Positions 35,617-46,084 of a DNA stretch of 64,000 nucleotides are shown here, one piece after another (the first letter of the stretch is position 1; the number at the start of each line of letters is the position of its first letter). The DNA is taken from contig CP091725.1 in the NCBI GenBank assembly GCA_022009815.1, positions 2,046,001-2,110,000 on the forward strand. The letters run 5' to 3'. Origin of the DNA: Bacteroidales bacterium (GTDB lineage: Bacteria; Bacteroidota; Bacteroidia; Bacteroidales; Muribaculaceae). Below the pieces are notes generated by a model. It was given only the letters and a program-made list of their open reading frames with translations. It made no database searches and was not told the origin of the DNA. The translations under genes were made by a program, and so were the position numbers.

Positions 35617-36537
35617 TTATTTCTCAGAGTTTTGCTTGGCAGAAGGCAGCAGTTTGCCCATTGCTGCAACGGAATAGTTCAAGCCTTTGATGTTGCAGTT
35701 GAACGCAACGCTTGCAACCGCGCCCTTTGAGGATGTTTCCATGCGGAAGTTTGTCACTTTGTAGCTTGGCATCGGAGTGTCGCTGATTTTCGGAATCAGC
35801 TCGTCGGCTTTGAATACGTAGCCTGAAGCCGTCATCTCGACATCAACACCGGGGAACACCATCGTCATCTGCGGCATTCTCTGTGCGAACTGAGCTGAAA
35901 CGATGGTCACGTTTGCCTTTGTCGACGTGATGAAGTTTACGAGATATGTTGTCACGGTTGTTGTAAACGGAGCGATGCCCTCAGCCGATGTCGTTGTAGA
36001 ACAGTTGGTGTAGTAGATTTCCGGTGTCGCGCTTGTCGATGTCTGAAGCGTGGCGAAAATGTCGTATTTGTCGTTGACCGTATAGCTGATTTGCAACACT
36101 GTGATGGCGGTAACCATCGACGATGTTGTTGAGTTGCGCAGAGCATATGCAGCAATCGATCCGTTAAGGTCGGTCACTTTGTAGTCTTTGCCGTTGCTTG
36201 CAACAGGAGTGGCTTCCGGAAGGGAGAATGAGAAGCCTCCGTTGGTCTTGTCGTATTTCAATGCGATGTTGTTGAACACGAGCGAGATTTCCTCTCCGTC
36301 GCTCTCAATGGCGCCGGTTGCTTTGAGTGTCATCGTCATTTGTGAAAGGTTGATGTCCATTTCGTATTTTGCCGCCTTGTTGCGCAGAGGCGCGTCGACT
36401 TTGGCAGGCTCGTGGATGTGGTTGTAGCCCTTCAGCGCAATTGTCTGTGTTGCGTCGGGAGTGTCGCCAGAATTGATGCATGACTGCATTGAGAACACCA
36501 TTGCGAGAATGGCGAAAAGAGAAATTAATTTCTTCAT
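35617..36537 (-). CDS. Lipoprotein paired with a TonB receptor
   Basis: A 306-residue lipoprotein: signal peptide with lipobox SMQSC (Cys20). The mature part is beta-rich and Ser/Thr-rich, with two similar halves of about 120 residues (EMDINLSQMTMTLKATGAI and VEMTASGYVFKADELIPK lie in related positions). I do not recognise a family. It lies 22 bp downstream of the TonB receptor gene in the same transcript, so it is probably a surface or periplasmic partner of that receptor. Confidence 0.65.
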   Translation of the reverse strand: MKKLISLFAILAMVFSMQSCINSGDTPDATQTIALKGYNHIHEPAKVDAPLRNKAAKYEMDINLSQMTMTLKATGAIESDGEEISLVFNNIALKYDKTNGGFSFSLPEATPVASNGKDYKVTDLNGSIAAYALRNSTTSSMVTAITVLQISYTVNDKYDIFATLQTSTSATPEIYYTNCSTTTSAEGIAPFTTTVTTYLVNFITSTKANVTIVSAQFAQRMPQMTMVFPGVDVEMTASGYVFKADELIPKISDTPMPSYKVTNFRMETSSKGAVASVAFNCNIKGLNYSVAAMGKLLPSAKQNSEK

Positions 36538-36559
36538 TGTAATTATAGTTTTTATGTTC

Positions 36560-38816
36560 TTAAATATTCACTCTCAGAGTAGCTCCAAACTGCACGGGTT
36601 TGCCTCGTTGCAGGAACTCGTGCTGAATGGAAACGAAGTAGAACGTGGAATACTGCGTGGCGGTGATGTTTTTAGCCCACAAATCCACGGAAAACTTGTT
36701 GCAGATAAGTTTGACGCTCGCGTCGAGCTTGAAGTATAGGTTCTGTGCCGTGGAGTTGTCTTCGTTCCAGTAGATTTGCCGATGCCCTGTGTCGACAGTC
36801 CCGTCGAGATGTAGCGCAGCGGTCCGAACTGCGCGGGGATAAGATAGTTTGCAGCGGCAAAAATGGTGTTTTGCGGAGCGTAGGGCACGAAACGTCCGGA
36901 GTAGTCCTCCTTGCCGTTGTTGAACTCTATGAACTTAGCGTTGGTATATCCGTAAGCAGCGTTGAGCGTCAGCCGTTCCACCGGGCTGTAGGCAACCGAC
37001 ACCTCGATGCCCGCGCTGCGCGCCTTTCCGGCATTGGTCATTATGCGTCCTGTAATGTCGCCTTCGGGAAACACCGTCAGCTGCTGGTCGCGGCAGTAGA
37101 TGTAGAAAGCCGTGGCGCTTGCCGAAAACTGTTTGTCGGCAGTCTTTATCAAAGCTCCCAATTCGGCGTTCCAGCTGTTTTCAGGCTTGTAGCCCACCAC
37201 CTGGTCCACATCGTAGCGGCGTCCGATGCCCATGCTCTCCATCAGCTGCTGCTGCAGCACGTCGGAAAACATCTGCGTGTTGAATCCTCCCGCCTTGTAG
37301 CCTTTGGCAACAGTCAGTCTTACTTTCGCCTCGTGGCGCGACGGGATTGAGTATGAGGCAGAGATTTTGGGCAGCAGCTGCGTGAACGACCGCTTCAGGC
37401 TGCCGCCGTTGTGGATTTCCACTGGGTGGAACGCATAAGGGCTAAGCGAACCGTCGCCGGCGCGCTGCATCACGGTGTAGCTCGTCGAGCAGTCGCTTGT
37501 GTAGTCGAGCCGCGACTGCTCATAGTCGAACCGCAAGCCCGCCACCAGCGTAAACCTGCGGGCCGCATACGACACCTCGCCGTAGGCTGCCGCTCCCGCC
37601 GACGGCATAGTGAATCCCGAGCCGAGCACGAAGCTGTCCTCGTCCCAAACGATGGGGTAGTATGGGTTCATCTCATTCCATTTTCCTGCAATCAGAGACT
37701 CGATGCCATAGTCCTTGAACGTGACCGGCGCCAGCATCTTCATGTGTCTGAAGAAAGCGAACGCTCCGCCTATCCATCGCAGTTTGCCGTCGGCAGCCGA
37801 TCCGCTGACAATCACGTCCTGCGTGGCTGCATGCTCCGTCTTCTTCTGTGTTATAGTGAAATACGATAACGGCAGGAAGTCCTGGTCGAGTGTCATATTG
37901 TCGTCGATGAACTGATAGCTCGTGCTGCTTGTCAGCTCAATGTTCTCGCCACGCCATTTCATTGTCAGACCGTCGATTACCGACGTGCGGCGGTAGAAAC
38001 ACGTGTCGTTGTAGTTTATCTCGCGCGTGTCGGCAAACTCGTAGGCATAGCCGCCCTGCCGGTTTATCGACACCGCCGCCATATTCTCCATTATAAAGCG
38101 GTCGGACGGCTTCCACGCCAGTTTGAGCATGGCTCTTCCCGATGTCTCCTTGTCGCAGGTTTGCCGTTGTTAAGGTTGCGGAAAAAGCCGTCGGTGTGGT
38201 AGACCGAAACGTTGCCGCCCACTCCGAACGACCGCGACGGCCGGCTGTAGTGCGACACGGACGCCTTTGTGGTGTTCGCCTTTCCGTATTCAAGCAGCAG
38301 TCGGCATCCTTGAAATGAAAGAGGCGACAGAGTGCGTATCGACACAACGCCGCCCATCGTGTTGCGTCCGTACATAGTGCTTTGCGGACCGCGCAGCATC
38401 TGGAGGCTCTCGATGTCGGCTATGTCGAAGTCGTAGTTGTCCTTGTTGAGCACCGGCACGTTGTCGACCACCAACCCCACTACAGGCTGGTCGATGCGAG
38501 CGCCCATTCCGCGCACGTAGATTGACGACGTGATGCGCGACCCGTATTCAGGGATGTAGAAGTTTGGCACAATCGAGCTTGCGTCGCGAGCGTTGGCGAT
38601 GTTGAGCCTCTCGATTTGCGCCCTTGATATCAGAGTCGACGCCGAACCCGCTGTTTCCGCGTCGGCCGACTGCTTGGCGGCAATCACCGAGATTTCTTTC
38701 AGATTTATGATAGAGTCGCCGTATTGGTTGGCGTCGAATCCAGCCTTCGCCGGCGCGGCGAATGCGTCGGAAGCCAGCAGAGAGGCGGTTGCGAAAATGA
38801 TTATTCTAACTTTCAA
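36560..38816 (-). CDS. TonB-dependent outer-membrane receptor (two contractions)
   Basis: A protein of about 752 residues. The plug domain is clear: TLISRAQIERLNIANARDASSIVPNF, SSIYVRGMGARIDQPVVG, VPVLNKDNYDFDIADIESLQMLRGPQSTMYGRNTMGGVVSI. The barrel follows and ends QFGATLRVNI. Two breaks, T3 at 38160-38162 and T3 at 36775-36777 (each expected T4), restore NGKTCDKETSGRAML and GIGKIYWNEDNS. The preferred start is TTG 38816, giving the signal peptide LKVRIIIFATASLLASDAFAAP; GTG 38864 is possible but overlaps a promoter-like site. No carboxypeptidase-like N-domain and no SusD partner, so glycan import is not implied. Ligand unknown. Confidence 0.88.
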
Positions 38817-38837
38817 AACGTAACTGATTTTCGGCTG

Positions 38838-38845
38838 CAAAGGAA
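38838..38845 (-). promoter_or_regulatory. Near-consensus -7 element for the TonB receptor gene
   Basis: TTCCTTTG read leftward, one mismatch to TAnnTTTG, 22 bp upstream of the TTG start. It supports that start over the GTG farther upstream. Confidence 0.35.
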
Positions 38846-38972
38846 CAAAAACATTACGAACCACGCAATCACAAGATTTGGTGATTTTGCGGCACGGGGT
38901 GAATGAGTGCTTTTTTGTCGATGCGATGAGAATTAATTGAAAATTAATGCCTTTTTAAGCAAAAGAATTGCT

Positions 38973-38980
38973 ATATTTGC
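38973..38980 (+). promoter_or_regulatory. -7 element for the nuo/atp cluster
   Basis: TATATTTG matches TAnnTTTG, about 123 bp before nuoA. The leader contains a small GCCGGC/GTCGGC hairpin near 39022-39036. No other comparable promoter was seen before nuoI. Confidence 0.55.
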
Positions 38981-39103
38981 ACGGCTTAAAAGCGCAGAAT
39001 AGTGGAACAAATTGACGACCGCCGGCTTTGTCGGCTGGTTCTTAGTGTGTTAATCCGTATTGTGTGCATTGTTTAACATAGAAATTATAAGTAATTTTTA
39101 GAT

Positions 39104-39478
39104 ATGGATTTGTCAATATTTGGTATCGAAAGTACCTCGACGGCTTTGGTAGCCGTCCTCACCGGTGTCGCACTGGTGGTTTTGGGCTTGACGACGGCAG
39201 CGTTGATAGGCCCACGCTCATATGCTCCGCAAAAAGGCGAGCCTTATGAGTGCGGTATCCCTACCCGAGGAGACAGTATGGTTCAGTTCAAGGTGGGCTA
39301 CTATCTGTTTGCCATTCTGTTCTTGATGTTTGACGTCGAGACAGTGTTTCTGTTTCCGTGGGCGGTGATTGCCAAAGGTATGGGCGTCGAGAGCATTCTC
39401 GCAGTGTGTGTGTTCCTGTTTGTACTCATCTTAGGCCTTGCTTACGCATGGCGGAAAGGAGCGTTGCAGTGGAAGTAA
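39104..39478 (+). CDS. nuoA: NADH-quinone oxidoreductase subunit A
   Basis: A 124-residue membrane subunit of Complex I with three transmembrane segments. The loop signature EPYECGIPTRGDSMVQFKVGYYLFAILFLMFDVETVFLFPW is the NuoA hallmark. First gene of the nuo/atp cluster. Its last codons overlap the preferred GTG start of nuoB. Confidence 0.95.
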   Translation: MDLSIFGIESTSTALVAVLTGVALVVLGLTTAALIGPRSYAPQKGEPYECGIPTRGDSMVQFKVGYYLFAILFLMFDVETVFLFPWAVIAKGMGVESILAVCVFLFVLILGLAYAWRKGALQWK

Positions 39479-40089
39479 AGATTAAAGGAATGAAGTGGGA
39501 AGACTTCAACGACAACGAGTATATCGAGAACTTGGTCAACGAGCTGAAGGAAAACGGACAGAACGTTGTAGTAGGCAAGTTTGACGAGTTGATCAACTGG
39601 GGTCGCAGCAATTCTTTGTGGCCGCTGACGTTTGCCACAAGCTGCTGCGGTATTGAGTTCATCTCGCTTGGTGCCGCGCGCTACGACATGGCGCGTTTCG
39701 GATTTGAGGTGGCACGTTCAAGCCCACGCCAGGCCGACTTTATGATGGTTGCGGGCACAATCGTGCATCGTATGGCGCCGGTGTTCCGCCGCTTGTATGA
39801 GCAGCTCGCCGAGCCGAAATATGTAATCGCGGTTGGCGGTTGCGCGATTTCGGGCGGACCGTTTAAAAACTCCTACCACGTGGTTACAGGTATTGACAAG
39901 GTTGTTCCGGTGGATGTCTACATCCCGGGATGCCCTCCACGTCCGGAAGCGATGTTCTACGGCTTGATGCAGCTTCAACGCAAAGTCAAGGTGGAAAAAT
40001 TCTTTGGCGGAGTGAACCGCAAGCGCACGCGCGAAGACTTCTTCCGCGAGAACCCAGAGATAGCGAAAGAGGAACACGTACAAGAATAA
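39469..40089 (+). CDS. nuoB: NADH-quinone oxidoreductase subunit B
   Basis: Peripheral-arm subunit holding cluster N2. Ligands are visible in TSCCGIEF, VGGCAISGGPF and YIPGCPPRPE. The GTG start at 39469 (MEVKIKGMKWEDF) overlaps nuoA by 10 bp; ATG 39490 is the alternative. About 206 residues. It stands 11 bp before nuoCD. Confidence 0.94.
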   Translation: MEVKIKGMKWEDFNDNEYIENLVNELKENGQNVVVGKFDELINWGRSNSLWPLTFATSCCGIEFISLGAARYDMARFGFEVARSSPRQADFMMVAGTIVHRMAPVFRRLYEQLAEPKYVIAVGGCAISGGPFKNSYHVVTGIDKVVPVDVYIPGCPPRPEAMFYGLMQLQRKVKVEKFFGGVNRKRTREDFFRENPEIAKEEHVQE

Positions 40090-40100
40090 GATATTAAGGT

Positions 40101-41718
40101 ATGGTAAATATACAAGAAATAATAGGCAAGGTTTGTCCGGAAGCCGTATTTGAGGAAAACGAAGTGGCATTGGCCGTCGTTCCCGACGCAAAATGGCACA
40201 CCGTTGCCGAGACATTGAAGAAAGCCGGTTACGACTGGCTGGCATGTGTAGTAGGAGAGGACTGGGGCGACGCTCTGGGCTGCACCTATTATATAAAGTC
40301 GACATCCGACTATTCTATGGTTTCGGTTAAAGTGACAACAACCGACCGTGAGAACCCGATGCTTCACAGTGTCTATGACGTGTGGGAAATTGCCCGTCTG
40401 GAAGAGCGTGAAGTGTATGACTTCTATGGCATAAAATTCATCAACCACCCCGACATGCGCCGCTTGTATCTGCGCAATGACTGGGTGGGTTTCCTTTAAG
40501 AAAGGACTACGACGAGAATCCGGAAATCAATCCGATCCGTCTTTATCACGAGAAGACCGACGACACGACAGTTACATACGTGGAAGATGCTGAAGGCAAT
40601 GTGACAGAAAAGACTGCTACAATCTTCAGCCCGGAGGAGTTTGTCGTGAATATCGGTCCGCAGCACCCGGCAACCCACGGCGTGCTCCGCTTCCGCACGT
40701 CGCTCGACGGAGAGGAAGTGAAGAAATCGACCTCTATTGCGGTTATATCCACCGCGGAGTGGAGAAGCTTTGCGAAAAACTCACATATCCGCAGACCATC
40801 CACTTCTACGACCGTATGGACTACTTCTCGGCGCTTCCCAACGAGCATTGCGTCTGCGCCTGCATCGAGAAGGCTCTCGGCATCGAGGTGCCCCGCCGCG
40901 CGCAGGTGATTCGCGTGATGGTCGACGAGTTGTCGCGTATCGCCAGCCACCTGTTGTTCTTCGGAACCTACTGTATGGACCTTGGCGCCACAACCGCGCT
41001 GTTCTACGGTATGCGTGAGCGTGAGACAATCCTCGACATCCTTGAGGCAACAACCGGAGCCCGTATGTCGTTCAACTACAACACTATCGGTGGTGTGCGT
41101 GCCGACCTGTATCCAACATTCCAGGAAAAGGTGAAAGAGTTCTTGGCAATCATGCCTGAGCGCTTGAAAGAATACCATCAGCTTGTGACCGGCAACATCA
41201 TCTTCCAGAACCGTCTGAAAGGTGTGGGCGTGCTGTCGAAGGAAGATGCTGTGAATTATGGTGTGGCAGGTCCGTCGGGACGTGCTTCGGGCTGGGCGTG
41301 CGACCTCCGCAAGACCAATCCGTACTCCATCTACAGCGAGCTTGATTTCGAGCAGGTTGTGCTTGACGGCTGCGACTCGTTCGACCGCTACTTGGTGCGC
41401 TTGAAAGAGATTGAGCAGTCGTGCAAGATTCTTGAGCAGCTTGTCGACAATATCCCAGAGGGAGACTATTGCGCTAAGGTGCCGAAGATTATCAAGCTTC
41501 CGGAAGGACATTGGTATCAGGAAGTTGAGGCATGCCGAGGCATTTTCGGTGTTTATATCGACAGCAAGGGCGAGAAGTCGCCTTACCGCATGAAGGTCAA
41601 CGGCACATGTCTGCGTCTTGCCGGCGTTGTCGATCACTTGACCCGCGGCGAGAAGATTGCCGACTTGATTACGATTGGCGGATCGCTCGACTATGTGGTG
41701 CCTGAAATCGACAGATAA
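40101..41718 (+). CDS. nuoCD: NADH-quinone oxidoreductase fused subunits C and D (two contractions)
   Basis: The N-terminal about 150 residues are NuoC (DNPMLHSVYDVWEIARLEEREVYDFYGIKFINHPDMRRLYLRNDW region) and the rest NuoD (VVNIGPQHPATHGVLR). As sequenced the gene falls into three pieces. A C missing at 40493-40494 creates a stop after VGF; restored it reads VGFPLRKDYDENPE, the usual C-D linker. An A missing at 40724-40726 restores EEVKKIDLYCGYIHRGVEKL. The joined product has about 539 residues, normal for a fused NuoCD. It forms the quinone-proximal part of the peripheral arm. Confidence 0.94.
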
Positions 41719-41754
41719 AGATAACAGATTGAGTAACAAAGAAAATTTAAAGAT

Positions 41755-42834
41755 ATGATTTTTGACTTCAAAGTAGTCACAGAATGGTTTGACAATCTGC
41801 TCAACGGCTTTATGCCGGCATGGGCAACCACTGTGGTCGAATGTGTGCTTATCGGTGTCGGGCTTTTGGTGGTCTATGCATTGTTGGCGCTGTTCTACAT
41901 ATATTTTGAGCGTAAGGTCTGTGGCGCGTTCCAATGTCGTCTCGGCCCGAACCGCGTAGGTCCGCTCGGATTGCTCCAGAGTTTCGCCGATATGTTCAAG
42001 ATTCTTATTAAGGAGTTGATTCCGCTCAACAATATCGACAAGTTTCTTTTCAACTTGGCACCATTCCTTGTGATTGTGGCGTCGTTTGCCGCATTCGCGG
42101 TTCTTCCATGGGGAAAAGGCTTGCAGATTATTGATTTCAATATCGGCATCTTCTTCCTGACCGCCGTTTCATCGATAGGAGTGCTCGGCATTCTGCTCGC
42201 CGGATGGTCGTCAAACAACAAGTATACGCTTATCGGCGCACTTCGAAGCGGCGCGCAGATGATCAGCTATGAGTTGTCTATCGGCTTGTCGATCATGACA
42301 ATCGTGCTGCTCAGCGGCACAATGTCGGTTACCGGTCTGGTAGAGGGACAGAAAGACCTTTGGTTCATTTTCCAGGGCCACATTCCCGCCGTCATAGCAT
42401 TTATCGTCTATATGATTGCCGGAACGGCAGAGACCAACCGCGGTCCGTTTGACTTGCCGGAGGCAGAGTCGGAGCTTACAGCCGGTTACCACACAGAGTA
42501 TTCGGGTCTGCACTTCGGACTGTTCTACCTCGCCGAGTATCTTAACCTCTTCATCGTTTCGGGCGTGGCAACGCTGCTCTTCTTCGGAGGATGGATGCCG
42601 CTGCACATCCCGGGATGGGAAGGCTTCAACGCCGTGATGGACTATATCCCGTCGGTAGTATGGTTTGTAGCCAAGGCTGTAGCGTTGTCGTTTGTCATCA
42701 TCTGGTTCAAATGGACGTTCCCTCGTCTGCGTATTGACCAGTTGCTTGCGTTCGAGTGGAAATATCTGTTGCCAATCAATTTGTTCAACCTCGTGTTGAT
42801 GCTCATTGTGGTAGCATTCGGACTTAGTTTGTAA
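41755..42834 (+). CDS. nuoH: NADH-quinone oxidoreductase subunit H
   Basis: A 359-residue membrane subunit with about eight transmembrane segments. FERKVCGAFQCRLGPNRVGP and ETNRGPFDLPEAESELTAGYHTEYSG are the NuoH signature loops that line the quinone tunnel. It lies 54 bp before atpD with no terminator between, so read-through is likely. Confidence 0.95.
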   Translation: MIFDFKVVTEWFDNLLNGFMPAWATTVVECVLIGVGLLVVYALLALFYIYFERKVCGAFQCRLGPNRVGPLGLLQSFADMFKILIKELIPLNNIDKFLFNLAPFLVIVASFAAFAVLPWGKGLQIIDFNIGIFFLTAVSSIGVLGILLAGWSSNNKYTLIGALRSGAQMISYELSIGLSIMTIVLLSGTMSVTGLVEGQKDLWFIFQGHIPAVIAFIVYMIAGTAETNRGPFDLPEAESELTAGYHTEYSGLHFGLFYLAEYLNLFIVSGVATLLFFGGWMPLHIPGWEGFNAVMDYIPSVVWFVAKAVALSFVIIWFKWTFPRLRIDQLLAFEWKYLLPINLFNLVLMLIVVAFGLSL

Positions 42835-42888
42835 GAGATTTATTTTTTGAGAGAGAGTAAATAAAAAGTTTATTAATTGTAAAACGAA

Positions 42889-44394
42889 ATGACCAACAAC
42901 AAAGGAAAGATCACACAGGTAATCGGACCTGTGGTCGACGTGTCATTCGACATCGACAAAAACGACCTTCCGCCAATCTACACAGCGTTGAAGGTGGGTC
43001 GTCCAGACGGCGCCGACTTGTTGCTCGAAGTGGAGCAGCACATCGGTGAGCAGACGGTGAGATGCGTCGCAATGGATGCGACTGATGGTCTTCGACGCGG
43101 AATGGAGGTTGAGAATATGGGACAACCGATTTCAGTGCCGACGGGAGAACAGGTCAAAGGACGATTGCTGAACGTTATCGGTCAGCCAATCGACCATTTG
43201 CCAGCCTTGTCGGACGAGAATCGCCGTCCTATCCACCAGCCGGCGCCGAAGTTTGACGATTTGTCGATCAGTTCTGAGATTCTTTATACGGGAATCAAGG
43301 TGATTGACCTCTTGGAGCCTTATTTGAAAGGTGGCAAGATTGGTTTGTTTGGTGGTGCCGGAGTGGGTAAGACCGTGCTTATCATGGAGCTTATCAACAA
43401 CATCGCCATCGGACAAAACGGTTTCTCCGTGTTTACAGGCGTCGGCGAGCGTACGCGTGAGGGCAACGACCTTCTGCGCGAGATGCTCGAGAGCGGAGTC
43501 TTGAAATACGGAGACAAGTTTATGAAGGGCATGGAAAAAGGCGAGTGGAACATCGAGGATGTCGACGCCGAGGCTTTGAAGAAGTCGCAGATTGCCCTTG
43601 TGTTCGGACAGATGAACGAACCTCCTGGCGCCCGTTTGCGTGTTGCGCTTTCAGGATTGACCGTAGCCGAGCAGTTCCGTGACCAGGATGGAGGATCGAA
43701 GGATATTCTTCTGTTTATCGACAACATCTTCCGTTTCACGCAGGCCGGTTCGGAGGTGTCTGCCCTTTTGGGTCGTATGCCGTCGGCCGTTGGCTATCAG
43801 CCAACGCTTGCGTCGGAGATGGGCGCTCTCCAGGAGCGAATCACGTCGACGAAGCAGGGTTCCATCACATCGGTTCAGGCAATCTATGTGCCGGCCGATG
43901 ACTTGACCGACCCGGCACCGGCAACTACGTTCAACTTCTTGGACGCCACCACCGTGCTTAGCCGAAAGATTTCGGAGCTTGGTATCTATCCAGCTGTCGA
44001 CCCGCTGGAGTCAACATCGCGTATTCTCGACCCGAACATCATCGGCGAGGAGCACTACAATGTGGCTCAGGCAGTAAAGCAGCTGCTTCAGAAATACAAT
44101 GAGCTTCAGGACATCATCGCCATTCTCGGTGTCGACGAGCTTTCAGACGAGGACAAACTCGTTGTGGCCCGTGCACGCCGTGCGCAGCGTTTCTTCTCGC
44201 AGCCGTTCCACGTTGCCGAGCAGTTTACCGGACTTCCGGGCGTTATGGTGCCACTGAGCGAGACAATCCGCGGTTTCAAGATGATTCTCAACGGCGAAGT
44301 CGACGAATATCCGGAGCAGGCATTCCTCAATGTCGGCACCATCGACGAGGCTATCGAGAAGGGCAAGAAACTGCTTGCTGAGATTGACCAATAA
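42889..44394 (+). CDS. atpD: ATP synthase F1 subunit beta
   Basis: A 501-residue catalytic subunit. Walker A GGAGVGKT at residues 155-162, GERTREGNDL with the catalytic Glu, and the DELSDEDK segment (DELSEED in most homologues). Reading frame intact. It starts the atp set in the atpD-atpC-first order of Bacteroidetes, here directly behind nuoH. Confidence 0.97.
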   Translation: MTNNKGKITQVIGPVVDVSFDIDKNDLPPIYTALKVGRPDGADLLLEVEQHIGEQTVRCVAMDATDGLRRGMEVENMGQPISVPTGEQVKGRLLNVIGQPIDHLPALSDENRRPIHQPAPKFDDLSISSEILYTGIKVIDLLEPYLKGGKIGLFGGAGVGKTVLIMELINNIAIGQNGFSVFTGVGERTREGNDLLREMLESGVLKYGDKFMKGMEKGEWNIEDVDAEALKKSQIALVFGQMNEPPGARLRVALSGLTVAEQFRDQDGGSKDILLFIDNIFRFTQAGSEVSALLGRMPSAVGYQPTLASEMGALQERITSTKQGSITSVQAIYVPADDLTDPAPATTFNFLDATTVLSRKISELGIYPAVDPLESTSRILDPNIIGEEHYNVAQAVKQLLQKYNELQDIIAILGVDELSDEDKLVVARARRAQRFFSQPFHVAEQFTGLPGVMVPLSETIRGFKMILNGEVDEYPEQAFLNVGTIDEAIEKGKKLLAEIDQ

Positions 44395-44408
44395 TAAAAA
44401 CAAACGAG

Positions 44409-44648
44409 ATGACACTAAAAGTGATTTCTGCAGAACAGATTCTGTTTGACGGACAGGTTTCATTGGTGACACTTCCGGGGGAGTCCGGACTTTTCACCGT
44501 GCTTGAAAACCATGCCTCCCTTGTGTCGGCGCTGACCAAAGGCACTATTGAATATCAAAGAGCCGACAACGCGCAGCGCGAGACGATGGATATTGCCGGA
44601 GGAATCGTTGATGTGGACCGCAATGTGGTGTCAGTATGTATCTATTAG
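44409..44648 (+). CDS. atpC: ATP synthase F1 subunit epsilon
   Basis: A 79-residue protein, consisting of the N-terminal beta-sandwich domain only (VISAEQILFDGQVSLVTLPGESGLFTVLENHASLVSAL). The C-terminal two-helix domain, which in other bacteria inhibits ATP hydrolysis, is missing, as is usual in Bacteroidetes. It is 14 bp after atpD and ends 4 bp before atpB. Confidence 0.92.
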   Translation: MTLKVISAEQILFDGQVSLVTLPGESGLFTVLENHASLVSALTKGTIEYQRADNAQRETMDIAGGIVDVDRNVVSVCIY

Positions 44649-44652
44649 TAAT

Positions 44653-45752
44653 ATGAAGAAAGTACTTGCCATAATGGTATTGATGATGTTTGCGTTGGCG
44701 TTGCCGATGCAGGCTTCGTCAAAGTCGGGCGACGGAAAGGATGACGAGGGCGGAATGAACCTTCAGGAAATCATTTTCGAGCACCTCGGCGACGCTTACG
44801 GCTGGGAAGTTCCTTTCTCACACGAGCACCGCATTCCGCTGCCTGTGATTGTCAACGACAATCGTGGCGGCTGGCACGTGTTCAGTTCTTCGAGGGTTAC
44901 AGGCGGAGAGTCTTATGATGCCGGCGATGGCGTTGTCTACCGCATAGCCTCGGAGGGCGACAACAGCGGCAAGGTGGTGCAAGTGGCGGCAGACGGCAAA
45001 GAGTTTCGTCCGGTCGACTTGTCGATAACCAAGGACGTTGCAGCATTGATAGTAGCCGCACTGATAGTGTTGTCGGTAATGCTGTCGCTGGTGCGCTATT
45101 ACAAGCGCAACGGCATGAAAACCCCCCGCAAGGGAATGGGCGCCGTAGAGGCACTCATCGGTTTTATCTACGACGGCGTGCTTAAGAACACACTCGGAGA
45201 GAAGGCCCCCAAGTTTGCAGGGTTTCTGCTGACGGCGTTTTTCTTCATTTTCACTATGAACCTGTTGGGTTTGGCAGTAGTATTCCCAGGAGGCGCGAAC
45301 CTTACCGGCAATATTGCCGTGACGCTTGTTCTTGCCGTATGCACGTTTGTCGTGACCAACATAAAGGCAACAAGCATTATTGGAAAGACATTTTTTGGCC
45401 TGACGTGCCATTGGCACTGAAGTTTCCGTTGCCAATCATGCCTGTAATCGAGCTTTTTGGAATATTCACCAAGCCGGCGGCACTCTGTGTCCGTCTGTTC
45501 GCCAATATGATGGGCGGTCATATGATAGTGATAGTGCTGACGCTGTTGATATTTATCTTCGCACCGTTTGGCGCGGGAGTTACGACTGCCGCAACCGCCG
45601 TATCGGTGTTCTTCTCATTGTTTATGCTTCTACTGGATGTGCTTGTAAGTTTCATTCAGGCGTTTGTGTTTACAATGCTTTCGACGCTATTCATCTCTCT
45701 TGCTGTGGCAGAGCCGGAGCATCACGATAAAAAAGAGGTGGAGGCCGCATAA
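44653..45752 (+). CDS. atpB: ATP synthase F0 subunit a (frameshifted)
   Basis: The proton-channel subunit. The start MKKVLAIMVLMMFALALPMQA gives a signal-peptide-like leader and a long periplasmic N-terminal section before the membrane helices, a Bacteroidetes feature. The frame breaks at GG 45366-45367. Adding one G restores VVTNIKGNKHYWKDIFWPDVPLAL. The conserved Arg helix is visible in FTKPAALCVRLFANMMGGHM. Restored length about 366 residues. Confidence 0.93.
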
Positions 45753-45802
45753 CCAATAAAAAATAAAAAAACAAAAAATAACAATTTAAAAATTTAATTA
45801 CT

Positions 45803-46066
45803 ATGTTAGGAATGATTTTAGCGCAGGCTGCTGAAGCAGTTATGTCTTTGGGACTTGACAAAATGGGTGCATGTCTTGGTGCAGCAATCGCAGCCATCGC
45901 TGCAGGTATCGGTATCGGTAAGATCGGTGCAGCCGCTATGGAGGCAATTGCCCGTCAGCCGGAGTCGGCAAGCGACATTCGTAGTAATATGATCGTCATC
46001 GCAGCCCTTGTTGAGGGTGTAGCGTTGTTCGGTGTGATTGTTTGTGTACTTTCGTTGTTCATCTAA
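45803..46066 (+). CDS. atpE: ATP synthase F0 subunit c
   Basis: An 87-residue hairpin of two transmembrane helices joined by the loop AIARQPESASDIR. The ion-binding carboxylate is the Glu in AALVEGVALFG. The residues after it are GV rather than Ser/Thr, and the first helix lacks the Gln seen in sodium-binding rings, so this looks like a proton type. Intact frame. Confidence 0.95.
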   Translation: MLGMILAQAAEAVMSLGLDKMGACLGAAIAAIAAGIGIGKIGAAAMEAIARQPESASDIRSNMIVIAALVEGVALFGVIVCVLSLFI

Positions 46067-46084
46067 TCAAGCACAACTTAAGAG

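Noticed and set aside
40580..40909. Separate NuoD fragment, suggesting NuoC and NuoD are unfused and NuoD is truncated
   Set aside because: Two single-base contractions explain it, and the restored sequence is a normal fused NuoCD.
45803..46066. Sodium-dependent ATP synthase c-ring
   Set aside because: The helix after the ion-binding Glu lacks Ser/Thr and the first helix lacks the usual Gln, so proton coupling is more likely.
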